Below, in pieces: positions 11,431 to 21,659 of a DNA stretch of 64,000 bases. How positions within the stretch are numbered: the first letter of the stretch is position 1; each line of letters begins with the position of its first letter. Location: positions 89,057,322-89,121,321 of the forward strand of contig NC_053035.3 in NCBI RefSeq assembly GCF_002575655.3, read 5' to 3'. The DNA comes from Aegilops tauschii subsp. strangulata. Lineage: Eukaryota > Streptophyta > Magnoliopsida > Poales > Poaceae. The position numbers and the translations under genes were made by a program. The notes beneath the pieces are model-generated. The model saw only the letters and a program-made list of their open reading frames with translations. It did no database searches and was not told where the DNA came from.

Positions 11431-12376
11431 GAAAAACAACAGGGCCAGCATCACCCCTCAAGCCGGCTCGTGCTTGGCCGGGTAGCTCGACCCAACCCAG
11501 ACCCTCGACACGGCCCAACTCCACAACCCGGCCCCAAGGACCAGCTCAAGACAGCCGAACCCGGCACATCAAGACTTCCCCAACAAGCCAGCTTCACCCT
11601 TGGCGCGTTCCTCAACCCGGCCACGGGTCAGCTCCCGTCCCATCCCAGTCGTACGATGGGACGAGTCTCCACCTACCGATGACCGAGGCAACAGTGCCTC
11701 GCCCATGCCTCTGGTCAGCAGGGGCGTGGCAACAGTGTCCCACCTACCCGCTGACCAGGGCCGGCGTGGCAACAGTGCAACCATCATCGCTGCTGACGCC
11801 AGCAAGCGGCAACCTGACGGAGTGCCACTATAGCGGACTCAACTCGGCCACTCCCTGACGATCGACAAGACGGCGAACAGTCCCCCTGTACCCGACGGGC
11901 CCCGCGCCCGGAGAACCCGGTGAGCCCTGACACCCAGCGGGTCCGAGCACCGGCTTCCCAGACGATGACAATCCGGCCCCACGGCTTTGTAACATTACCA
12001 TTGTACCCCTGGAGGGTTGGCCTATAAAACCCCCCAGGAGCCCTCATGCATACGGGCAACTAAGCGACTCACTCACACACGATAGAGAGATCCATTGCTA
12101 GCAACACACCATCCACACACCAGGAGAGGGAGCAGCCTAAGCCCTGGCCAACCTCCTTTCTTCCTCAATACAGCTCTAGGAGCAACTCTGTACTGATACA
12201 TATCAACTACACTCAGCAGGACTAGGGGTGTTATCTCTCCGGAGAGCCCCGAATCTGGGTATGTCTTGCGTCCCGCGCTCGCTCATGCCGACCTCGCCTC
12301 TGGAGCCCACCAGTGCCCTCGAGCCTCCTCCTATCTTTAGCCATTCCTTGGCATCTGCCGTGCGCCCACCACGATA
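11384..12376 (+). repeat. 3' LTR of Tat-type gypsy element 1
   Basis: It starts TGTCGGGGGGATGAACCCC directly after ggggactac and ends near 12376 (...cccaccacgata), where copia pol sequence resumes on the opposite strand. A TATA box is at 12021-12028. The terminal CA appears mutated, so the exact end is uncertain by a few bases. It shares its 3' third with the LTR piece at 424-976. Confidence 0.65.
12021..12030 (+). promoter_or_regulatory. TATA box in gypsy LTR
   Basis: cctataaaac followed by ccccccaggag, in the same context as the TATA box at 641 of the related LTR. Confidence 0.5.
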
Positions 12377-13969
12377 GTACACAATAGGTCTGGTACACAG
12401 CATAGCATACTTCATAGAACCTATGACTGAGGCATAGGGAATGACTTTCATTCTCTTTCTATTTTCTTCTATGATCGGGTTTTGAGTCTTACTCAACTTC
12501 ACACCTTGCAACACAGGCAAGAACTCCTTGTTTGTCCGTTCCACCTTGAACTAATTCAAAATCTTGTCAAGGTATATATACATTGAAAATCTTATCAAGT
12601 GTCTTGATCTATCTCTATAGATCTTGATGCTCAATATGTAAGTAGCTTCACCGAGGTCTTTCTTTTGAAAATTTCCTTTCAAATACTCCTTTATGCTTTC
12701 CAGAAAATTCTACATCATTTCCGATCAATAATATGTCATTCACATATACTTATCAGAAAGGTTGTAGTGCTCCCACTCACTTTCTTGTAAATACAGGCTT
12801 TACTGCAAGTCTGTACAAAACTATATGCTTAGATCAACTCATCAAAGCATATATTCCAACTCTGAGATGCTTGCACCAGTCCATAGATGGATTGCTGGAG
12901 CTTGCACATTTTGTTAGCACCTTTAGGATTGTCAAAACCTTCTGGTTGCATCATATACAACTCTTCTTTAATAAATCTATTAAGGAATGTAGTTTTGATA
13001 TCCATTTGCCAGATTTCATAAAATGCGGCAATTGCTAACATGATTCAGACAGACTTAAGAATCGATACTAGTGAGAAAATCTCATCGTAGTCAACACCTT
13101 TGAACTTGTCAAAACCTTTTGCGACAATTCGAGCTTTGCAGATAGTAACACTACCATCTGCGTCCGTCTTCCTCTTGAAGATCCATTTATTCTCAATGGC
13201 TTGCCGATCATCGGACAAGTCTACCAAAGTCCATACTTTGTTTTCATACATGGATCCCATCTCAGATTTCATGGCCTCAAGCCTTTTTGCGGAATCTGGC
13301 CTCATCATCGTTTCCTCATAGTTCGTAGGTTTATCATGGTCTAGTAACATGACTTCCAGAACAGGATTCCCGTACCACACTGGTGCAGAACATACTCTGG
13401 TTGACCCACGAGGTTCGGTAGTAACTTGATCTAAAGTTTCATGGTCATCATCATTAACTTCCTCACTAATTGGTGTAGGCATCACTGGAACTGATTTCTG
13501 TGATGAACTACATTCCAATTCGGGAGAAGGTACAGTTACCTCATCAAGTTCTACTTTCCTCCCACTCACATCTTTCGAGAGAAACTCCTTCTCTAGAAAG
13601 GATCCATTCTAAGCAACGAATATCTTGCCTTCAGATCTGTGATAGAAGGTGTACCCAACAGTCTCCTTTGGGTATTTATGAAGACACATTTCTCCGATTT
13701 GGGTTCGAGCTTATCAGGTTGACGATTTTTCACATAAGCATCACAGCCCCAAACTTTAAGAGACGACAGCTTAGGTCTCTTGCAGAACCACAGTTCATAC
13801 GGTGTCGTCTCAGCGGATTTAGATGATGCCCTAATTAAAGTGAATGCAGCTGTCTCTAATACATAACCCCAAAACGATAGTGGTCAATCGGTAAGAGTCA
13901 TCATAGTTCGCACCATATCTAATAAAGTACGGTTACGACGTTCGGACACACCATTTCACTGTGGTGTTC
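12377..13969 (-). pseudogene. Copia integrase C-terminus and reverse transcriptase remnant
   Basis: The second half of pol of copia element 2. Recognisable stretches are ETMMRPDSAKRLEAMKSEMG and NKVWTLVDLSDDRQAIENKW (13045-13569), WQMDIKTTFLNRFIKEELYM (12829-13041) and VIPYASVIGSMKYAMLCTRP (about 12400-12465). These are the conserved reverse transcriptase and early RNase H segments of plant copia. They fall in different frames separated by stops. The catalytic YVDD box at 12735-12746 reads Tyr-Val-Asn-Asp, which would inactivate the enzyme. The first codons near 13960 continue the integrase Pro-Gly-Thr-Pro-Gln motif that is cut by the inserted element. Confidence 0.8.
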
Positions 13970-15181
13970 TGATACGTCTCCAACGTATCTATAATTTTTA
14001 TTGTTCCATACTACTATAATATCTCTTTTGGATGTTTAATGGGCTTATTTATACACTTTTATGTTATTTTTGGGACTAACCTATTAACCGGAGGCCCAGC
14101 CCAAATTGCCGTTTTCTTGCCTATTTCAGTGTTTCGAAGAAAAGGAATATCAACGGAGTCCAAACGGAATGAAACCTTTGGGAGAGTTATTTTTGGAACG
14201 GAAGCAATCCAGGAGACTTGGAGTAGACGTCAGGGAAGCTTCGAGGTCGGCATGAGGTAGGGAGGCGCGCCTGCCCCCCTGGGCGCGCCCTCACCCTCGT
14301 GGGCCCCTCGTGGCTCCCCTGACCGACTTCTTTCGCCTATATATATCCATATACCCTAAAAACATCGGAGAACAAAATAGATCGGGAGTTCCGCTGCCGC
14401 AAGTCTTAGTAGCCACCGAAAACCAATCGGGACTCTGTTCCGGCACCCTGCCGGAGGGGGGGATCCCTCACCGGTGGCCATCTTCATCATCCCGGTGCTC
14501 TCCATGACGAGGAGGGAGTAGTTCACCCTCGGGGTTGAGGGTATGTACTAGTAGCTATGTGTTTGATCTCTCTCTAGTACGAACTCTATGATAGATCGAA
14601 CGGAAAGAATAGCTTTGTGTTATTTTACTACGGACTCTTGAATTCGATCCGAAAGAATAACTTTGAGGTGGTTTCGTACCTACAATAGTCTCTTCGTTTT
14701 TTCTCCGCTATTAGTGACTTTGGAGTGACTCTTTGTTGCATGTTGAGGGATAGTTATATGATCCAATTATGTTATTATTGTTGAGAGAAGTTGCACTAGT
14801 GAAAGTACGAACCCTAGGCCTTGTTTCAACGCATTGAAATACCGTTTGTGCTCACTTTTATCATTAGTTACCTTGCCGTTTTTATATTTATAGAATACAA
14901 AAACCTATATCTACCATCCATATTGCACTTGTATCATTCATCTCTTCGCCGAACTAGTGCACCTATACAATTTACCATTGTATTGGGTGTGTTGGGGACA
15001 CAAGAGACTCCTTGTTATTTGGTTGCAGGGTTGTTTGAGAGAGACCATCTTCAACGTACGCCTCCCATGGATTGATAAACCTTAGGTCATCCACTTGAGG
15101 TAAATTTGCGATTGTCGTACAAACCTCTACACTTGGAGGCCGAACAACGTCTACAAGAAGAAGGTTGTGTAGTAGACATCA
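13970..15181 (+). repeat. 5' LTR of Athila-type copy 1, internally deleted
   Basis: It is 1212 bp against 1692 bp for the 3' LTR. The two align on both sides of about 14575, where the 5' LTR jumps from gatctctctctc directly to agtacgaactctatgatag. The roughly 480 bp in between (20580-21051 in the 3' LTR) are missing. A TATA-like cctatatatatcc lies near 14336. Confidence 0.88.
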
Positions 15182-15188
15182 AGCTCTT

Positions 15189-15206
15189 TTCTGGCGCCGT
15201 TGTCGA
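15189..15206 (+). other. Primer-binding site (tRNA-Asp type)
   Basis: ttctggcgccgttgtcga follows the LTR after a short spacer. The core TGGCGCCGTTG matches the 3' end complement of plant tRNA-Asp, the primer used by Athila-lineage elements. In copy 2 the equivalent site is at 45039-45050 on the minus strand. Confidence 0.65.
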
Positions 15207-15305
15207 GGAGGTGAGTGCTTGAAGGTATATCTTTAGATCTTGCAATCGAATCTTTTAGTTCTTGTTTTATCACTAGTTTAGTTTATAAAAGAAAATTACA
15301 AAAAA

Positions 15306-16043
15306 ATGGAATTGAGTTTGCCTCATACGCTTCATCTTTTTAATATCTTTCATGAGTATGATGGAAAGGAAAATTGTGCTCAAGTGCTAGAAGAAGAAAT
15401 CTGTATAATGTTTGGCTCTAAATCTTTGAATGATGAGCATGATTGCAATGTTGTTAGTATGAACTCCTTGAATATCCGTAGTACTAATGATGATTGTACT
15501 AGTCATGATGAAAATGTCTCTTATAAGCCTGTCAACTTTTGTGGAGTGCATAGAGTTTGCAAGTACACACCAATTAGGGAAAATAGATTTTGCAAGAGGC
15601 ATAAGTATTTGGAAACTAAATGGTTGCAAGAGAGGCTAGATGTTTGTGCTGAAAATTTAAAATTTCTTCACCATACTTGTGAACTTTGCAATGAACATGG
15701 TCATTTAAATCTCCAATGCAAATTGTTTCATGATCGTATCGTGTCCAAAAATTGTGATGATTTGATTTCCCTTGCACATCATAATGAACTTAGTTTGCTT
15801 TTGGGTTGTGAAGAAATGAAACGTACAACTAAGCATATTCCAGAATATAACCTTGAGAAATTCCTCTATATTGATCTAGAAGAAATTTTTATGTATTGTG
15901 CGGTAAATTGCATTGAAAATCCTTATATTGCCAATTACATAAAGAAAATAAAACAAATAGAGGATGAAGGGAATACTAATGAAAGGGAAGAGGCTTCCCA
16001 ATATCCTCCTATTATTTCTTATGATGAATCAGGTAACGAGTAG
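15306..16043 (+). CDS. Gag-like protein with CCHC zinc knuckle (ORF part 1) of the non-autonomous element
   Basis: A 245-codon open frame starting at ATG 15306, the first in the internal region. It contains a perfect CX2CX4HX4C zinc knuckle (Cys125, Cys128, His133, Cys138: CELCNEHGHLNLQC). Upstream is a second Cys/His cluster (CGVHRVCKY...RFCKRH, residues 79-99). Zinc knuckles of this spacing are nucleic-acid-binding elements of Gag nucleocapsids, so a Gag-like role is inferred. The frame stops at TAG 16041-16043, but the next 22 codons and the following frame at 16110 are in phase. In the second copy the same codon is GAG, so the family encodes one longer protein. I do not recognise the rest of the sequence. 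Copy 2 conserves the segment around residues 35-115 (44599-44898, reverse). Confidence 0.6.
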   Translation: MELSLPHTLHLFNIFHEYDGKENCAQVLEEEICIMFGSKSLNDEHDCNVVSMNSLNIRSTNDDCTSHDENVSYKPVNFCGVHRVCKYTPIRENRFCKRHKYLETKWLQERLDVCAENLKFLHHTCELCNEHGHLNLQCKLFHDRIVSKNCDDLISLAHHNELSLLLGCEEMKRTTKHIPEYNLEKFLYIDLEEIFMYCAVNCIENPYIANYIKKIKQIEDEGNTNEREEASQYPPIISYDESGNE

Positions 16044-17141
16044 GAGCCTTCTATTCAACCAATCTCATTAATAAGGAGCTCAAAAAAGAGGATTGAACCC
16101 ACACATAATGTGAAGAAGAAAAAGAAAAGACGGATAAACAAAGGTAAAAATGCATCTCTCCCAAGTGATGTTGCTCCTATTACTCATTGTGATGATGATA
16201 ATTGCTATACTATTGGTGCTATCCATACTATTAATGATGAGAGTGATTATGCTTATGATATGAAAAGGCCCAAGCTTGGGGATGCTATGTTTGATGAGAA
16301 TGACATGTTTGAGAATATATTTGCTGCAATTAATGTTTGTCCCAAGCTTGGGGATGCTATGTTTAATGAAGATGATATTTTTAGCCTCCCAAGTTTTGAT
16401 GAGCAAATTTGTTATGATGATAGCATGCCTCCTACTTATGATGATTATATTGATGAAAGTGGATTTGGAAGAGTGTCAACTTTAGGAAGTAATGATCCCA
16501 CTATTTTAGAGGATGTTGAATCTTATAATATTTATGAAAGTGGATTTGGAGAGGTCATGACTTTATTTAGTGATGAATCCACTATTTCGGAAGAGGTTTT
16601 GATTGATTATGATGAGAACAAAGTTGCTACTTATGATGATTATTGTGATGACACTTATGCTATAAAAAGTAGTGATGATTATATTTATAAAACTTGTCAT
16701 GATTATGATTACCCTTTTTCTGAACATTACTCTTTTATTGTGGAGACAATTTATAGTATTCGAGTTTCATATGATACTCCCACTATCCCGAATGAGAAGA
16801 ATTTTGCTTATGTGGAGAGTAATAATATTTCTATGCTTGTGCATCATGAAAATAATGCTTTATGTTATGGTTATATTGTTGAATTCATTCATGATGCTAC
16901 TAAAAATTATTATGAGGGAGGAATATATGCTTGTAGGAATTGCAATAATATCAAGTTTCCTCTCTATCTACTTAAAGTTTTGAAGTTATGTTTGTTTTGC
17001 CTTCCTATGCTAGTTGATTATTGTTCCCATAAGTTGTTTGCTCACAAAATCCCTATGCATAGGAAGTGGGTTAGACCTAAATGTGCTATTCATATTCTTC
17101 ATGGTGCTCTCTTTATGTTTCAATTCTTATGTCTTATGTGA
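16044..17141 (+). CDS. Continuation of the gag-like polyprotein (ORF part 2)
   Basis: In phase with the preceding frame after a single TAG, this adds about 365 codons up to the stop at 17139-17141. It opens with a lysine/arginine-rich stretch (KKKKKRRINKGK) that could bind RNA or act as a nuclear localisation signal. A very acidic, Asp/Tyr-rich middle follows, then a cysteine-containing, hydrophobic C-terminus (KVLKLCLFCLPMLVDYC). Two internal repeats are visible: PKLGDAMF(D/N)E(N/D)D occurs twice (near 16270 and 16342), and ESGFG(R/E)V occurs twice. No enzymatic motif is present. Copy 2 has the equivalent basic start and acidic region (43602-44227, reverse) with frameshifts. Known function: none. 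Structural or regulatory roles are inference. Confidence 0.5.
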   Translation, partial: EPSIQPISLIRSSKKRIEPTHNVKKKKKRRINKGKNASLPSDVAPITHCDDDNCYTIGAIHTINDESDYAYDMKRPKLGDAMFDENDMFENIFAAINVCPKLGDAMFNEDDIFSLPSFDEQICYDDSMPPTYDDYIDESGFGRVSTLGSNDPTILEDVESYNIYESGFGEVMTLFSDESTISEEVLIDYDENKVATYDDYCDDTYAIKSSDDYIYKTCHDYDYPFSEHYSFIVETIYSIRVSYDTPTIPNEKNFAYVESNNISMLVHHENNALCYGYIVEFIHDATKNYYEGGIYACRNCNNIKFPLYLLKVLKLCLFCLPMLVDYCSHKLFAHKIPMHRKWVRPKCAIHILHGALFMFQFLCLM

Positions 17142-19967
17142 GCATCATTGAAATCATCATGCCTAGCTAGGGGCGTTAAACGATAGCGCTTGTTGGGAGG
17201 CAACCCAATGTTATTTTAGTTTCTTGCTTTTTGGTTCTGTTTAGGAATAAATAATCTATCTAGACTCTGGTTAGATGTGGTTTTATTTTTAATTAGTGTT
17301 TGTGCCAAGTAGAACCTTTGGGAAGACTTGGGTGAAGTCTTTATGATCTTGCTGTAAAAAACAGAAACTTTAGCGCTCACGAGATTAGCTTATTTTTTTT
17401 ACTGGAGAGCGCTATTTAGTTGATTATTTTTGCAGATGATTACTAGACAAATTCCTCCAGTCCACCAATTTATTTCAGAAATTTTTGGAGTTACAGAAGT
17501 ATTCGAATGATACAGATTACTACAGACTGTTCTGTTTGTGACACATTCTGTTTTCTATGTGATGTTTGCTTATTTTGATGAATCTATGAGTAGTATCGGA
17601 GGGTATGAACCATAGAGAAGTTGGAATACAGTAGATATTACACCAATATGAATTTAGAATGAGTTCACAACAGTACCTAAGTGGTGATTTATTTTCTTAT
17701 ACTAACGGAGCTTATGAGTTTTCTGTTAAGTTTTGTGTTGTGAAGTTTTCAAGTCTTGGGTAAAGATTCGATGGTCTATGGAATAAGGAGTGGCAAGAGC
17801 CTAAGCTTGGGGATTCCCAAGGCACCCCAAGGTAATATTCAAGGATAACCAAGAGCCTAAGCTTGGGGATGCCCCGGATGGCATCCCCTCTTTCGTCATC
17901 ATTCATCGGTAACTTTACTTGGAGCTATATTTTTATTCACCACATGATATGTGTTTTGCTTGGAGCGTCATTTTATTTTATTTTGTTTTGCTAGATGTTT
18001 GAATAAAGTACCAAGATATGAAATTCTTAAATGTTAGAGAGTCTTCACATAGTTGCATAATTATTCGACTACTCATTGATCTTCACTTATATCTTTCGGA
18101 GTAGTTTGTCATTTGCTCTAGTGCTTCACTTATATCCTTTTAGAGCACGACAGTGGTTTTATTTTGAAGAAATAGATGAACTCTCATGCTTCACTTATAT
18201 TATTTTGAGAGTCCTAAACAGCATGGTAGTTTTCTTTGGTTATGAATTTAGTCCTAATATGATGGGCATCCAAGAGGGATATAATAAAAACTATCATATA
18301 AAGTGCATTGAATACTATGAGAACTTTGATTCCTTATGATTGTTTTGAGATATGAAGATGGTGATATTATAGTCATGCTAGTGGAGTAGTTGTTAATTCA
18401 AGAGATACTTGTGTTAAAGTTTGTGATTCCCGTAGCACACACATATGGTGAACCGTTATGTGATGAAGTCACAGCATGATTTATTTATTGATTGTCTTCC
18501 TTATGAGTGGCGGTCGGGGACGAGCGATGGTCTTTTCCTACCAATCTATCCCCCTAGGAGCATGTGCGTAGTACTTTGTTTCGATAACTAATAGATTTTT
18601 CCAATAAGTATGTGAGTTCTTTATGACTAATGTTGAGTCCATGGATTATACGCACTCTCACCCTTCCACCATTGCTAGCCTCTCTTATACCGCGCACCTT
18701 TCGCCGGTATCATACACCCACCATATACCTTCCTCAAAACAGCCACCATACCTACCTATTATGGCATTTCCATAGCCATTCCGAGATATATTGCCATGCT
18801 ACTTTCCACCATTCTGTTTATTATGACACGCTCCATCATTGTCATATTGCTTTGCATGATCATGTAGTTGACATCGTATTTGTGGCAAAGCCACCGTTCA
18901 TAATTCTTTCATACATGTCACTCTTGATTCATTGCACATCCCGGTACACTGCCGGAGGCATTCATATAGAGTCATATTTGTTCTAAGTATCGAGTTGTAA
19001 TTCTTGAGTTGTAAGTAAATAAAACTGTGATGATCATCATTATTAGGGCATTGTCCCAGTGAGGAAAGGATGATGGAGACTATGATTCCCCCACAAGTCG
19101 GGTGAGACTCCGGACGAAAAAAAAAGAGGCCATAAAAAAAGGGAGAAGGCCCCCCAAAAAACAAAAAAAAAAGAGAAAAAGAGAGAAGGGGCAATGCTAC
19201 TATCCTTTTACCACACTTGTGCTTCAAAGTAGCACCATGATCTTCATAATAGAGAGTCTTCTATGTTGTCACTTTCATATACTAGTGGGAATCTTTTATA
19301 GAACTTGGCTTGTATATTCCAATATGGGCTACCTCAAAAATGCCCTAGGTCTTCGTGAGCAAGCAAGTTGGATGCACACCCACTTAGTTTCTTTTGTTGA
19401 GCCTCCATACACTTATAGCTCTAGTGCACCCGTTGCATGGCAATCCCTACTCACTCACATTGATATCTATTGATGGGCATCTCCATATCCCATTGATACG
19501 CCTAGTTGATGTGAGACTATCTTCTCCTTTTTGTCTTCTCCACAACCACCATTCTATTCCACCTATAGTGCTATGTCCATGGCTCACGCTCATGTATTGC
19601 GTGAAGATTGAAAAAGTTTGAGAACATCAAAAGTATGAAACAATTGCTTGGCTTGTCATCGGGGTTGTGCATGATTTAAATATTTTGTGTGATGAAGATA
19701 GAGCATAGCCAGACTATATGATTTTGTAGGGATAGCTTTCTTTGGCCATGTTATTTTGAGAAGACATGATTGCTTTATTAGTATGCTTGAAGTATTATTG
19801 CTTTCATGTCAATATTAAACATTTATTTTGAATCTTATGGATCTGAATATTCTTGCCACAATAAAGAAGATTACGTTGAAAAATATGCTCGGTAGCATTC
19901 CACATCAAAAATTCTATTTTTATCATTTACCTACTCAAGGACGAGCAGGAATTAAGCTTGGGGATGC
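17142..19967 (+). other. Non-coding 3' internal region of Athila-type copy 1
   Basis: About 2.8 kb without a conserved gene. It begins with the 'cttgttgggaggcaaccc' motif seen in many Athila-type elements (17189) and holds repeated copies of the polypurine-tract motif and a hairpin (17803-17888). A purine-rich run lies at 19117-19190. The region ends in the true polypurine tract aagcttggggatgc at 19954-19967. Small frames here (18076-18339, 18630-18986, 19102-19473) lack support from copy 2. Confidence 0.55.
17865..17888 (+). other. Conserved hairpin with 9-bp stem
   Basis: ggggatgcc, loop ccggat, ggcatcccc: a perfect 9-bp stem. Copy 2 has the same stem with different loops at 41890-41911 and 42624-42647. 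Each directly overlaps a copy of the aagcttggggatgc motif. Confidence 0.6.
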
Positions 19968-21659
19968 TGATACGTCTCCAACGTATCTATAATTTTTTAT
20001 TGTTCCATGCTATTATATTATCTCTTTTGGATGTTTAATGGGCTTATTTATACACTTTTATATTATTTTTGGGACTAACCTATTAACCGGAGGCCCATCC
20101 CAAATTGCTGTTTTCTTGCCTATTTCAGTGGTTCGAAGAAAAGGAATATCAAACGAAGTCCAAACGGAATGAAACCTTCGGGAGAGTTATTTTTGGAACG
20201 GAAGCAATCCAGCAGACTTGGAGTAGACGTCAGGGAAGCTTCGAGGTGGCCATGAGGCAGGGAGGCGTGCCGGCCCCCTGGGCGCGCCCCCACCCTCGTG
20301 GGCCCCTCGTGGCTCCCCTGACCGACTTCTTTTGCCTATATATATATATCCATATACCATAAAACATCGGAGAACAACATAGATCGGGAGTTCCGCCGCC
20401 GCAAGTCTCTGTAACCACCAAAAACCAATCGGGGCCCTGTTCCGACACCCTGCTGGAGAGGGGGATCCTTCACTGGTGGCCATCTTAGTCATTCCGGCGC
20501 TCTCCATGACGAGGAGGGAGTTGTTCACCCTCGGGGCTAAGGGTATGTACCAGTAGCTATGTGTTTGATCTCTCTCTCTCTCTCTCGTGTTCTTGAGGTG
20601 ATACGATCTTGATGTATCGCGAGCTTTGCTATTATAGTTGGATCTTATGATGATTCTTCCCCTCTACTCTCTTGTATTGGATTGAGTTTTCCCTTTGAAG
20701 TTATCTTATCGGATTGAGTCTTTAAGGATTTGAGAACACTTGATGTATGTTTTGCATGTGCGTATCTGTGGTGACAATGGGATATCACGTGATTCACTTG
20801 ATGTATGTTTTGGTGATCAACTTGCGGGTTCCGCTCGTGAACTTATGCATAGGGGTTGGCACGCGTTTTCGTCTTGACTCTCCAGTAGAAACTTTGGGGC
20901 ACTCTTTGAAGTTCTATGTGTTGGTTGAATAGATAAATCTGAGATTGTTTGATGCATATCGTATAATCATACCCACGGATACTTGAGGTGACATTGGAGT
21001 ATCTAGGTGACATTAGGGTTTTGGTTGATTTGTGTCTTAAGGTGTCATTGTAGTACGAACTCTATGATAGATCGAACGGAAAGAATAGCTTTGTGTTATT
21101 TTACTACGGACTCTTGAATAGATCGATCCGAAAGAATAACTTTGAGGTGGTATCGTTCCCTACAATAATCTGTTCGTTTGTTCTCCGCTATTAGTGACTT
21201 TGGAGTGACTCTTTGTTGCATGTTGAGGGATAGTTATATGATCCAATTATGTTATTATTGTTGAGAGAACTTGCACTAGTGAAAGTATGAACCCTAGGCC
21301 TTGTTTCAACGCATTGCAATACCGTTTGTGCTCACTTTTATCATTAGTTACCTTGCTGTTTTATATTTTTAGATTACAAAAACCTATATCTACCATCCAT
21401 ATTGCACTTGTATCATCATATCTTCACCGAACTAGTGCACCTATACAATTTACCAGTGTATTTGGTCTGTTGGGGACACAAGAGACTAATTGTTATTTGG
21501 TTGCAGGGTTGTTTGAGAGAGACCATCTTCAACCTACGCCTCCCACGGATTGATAAACCTTAGGTCATCCACTTGAGGGAAATTTGCTATTGTCCTACAA
21601 ATCTCTGCACTTGGAGGCCCAACAATGTCTACAAGAAGAAGGTTGTGTAGTAGACATCA
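19968..21659 (+). repeat. 3' LTR of Athila-type copy 1 (full length)
   Basis: It starts TGATACGTCTCCAACG after the tract aagcttggggatgc and ends GTAGACATCA before the tgttc duplication. TATA-like tatatatatat lies near 20338-20348, and a (TC)n microsatellite at about 20568-20588 marks the point where the 5' LTR deletion begins. Confidence 0.88.

Larger units (their letters stand above)
9398..12376 (+). mobile_element. Tat-type gypsy element, 3' end only
   Basis: From left to right: an antisense gene with a putative gypsy-type transposon domain (minus strand), a non-coding stretch, a tandem duplication around the polypurine tract, and a plus-oriented LTR ending at 12376. Plus orientation follows from the ggggactac tract before TGTCGGGGGG and from the plus-strand TATA box in the LTR. 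An extra antisense gene between pol and the 3' LTR is a known trait of some Tat-lineage plant gypsy elements. Gag, pol and the 5' LTR are absent. On the left the copia element interrupts the antisense gene. On the right the LTR abuts the pol of a minus-strand copia. Confidence 0.6.
13970..21659 (+). mobile_element. Athila-type non-autonomous LTR retrotransposon, copy 1 (complete)
   Basis: A 7.69-kb element with LTRs at 13970-15181 and 19968-21659, flanked by exact 5-bp duplications tgttc (13965-13969 and 21660-21664). LTR ends are TGATACGTCTCC...GACATCA. The primer site tggcgccgttgtc matches tRNA-Asp, typical of Athila-lineage gypsy elements. The LTR start resembles Sabrina/WHAM-type Triticeae families, a tentative assignment. 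The internal part encodes one gag-like polyprotein split by a single stop, but no protease, reverse transcriptase or integrase, so mobility must have depended on another element. It is inserted in the integrase gene of copia element 2. Confidence 0.88.

Noticed and set aside
19117..19190. Long purine-rich run as a second polypurine tract
   Set aside because: It lacks the aagcttggggatgc sequence and is not next to an LTR. Probably a simple A/G-rich stretch.
20568..20588. (TC)n microsatellite
   Set aside because: Ordinary simple repeat in an LTR; only of note as the edge of the deletion in the other LTR.
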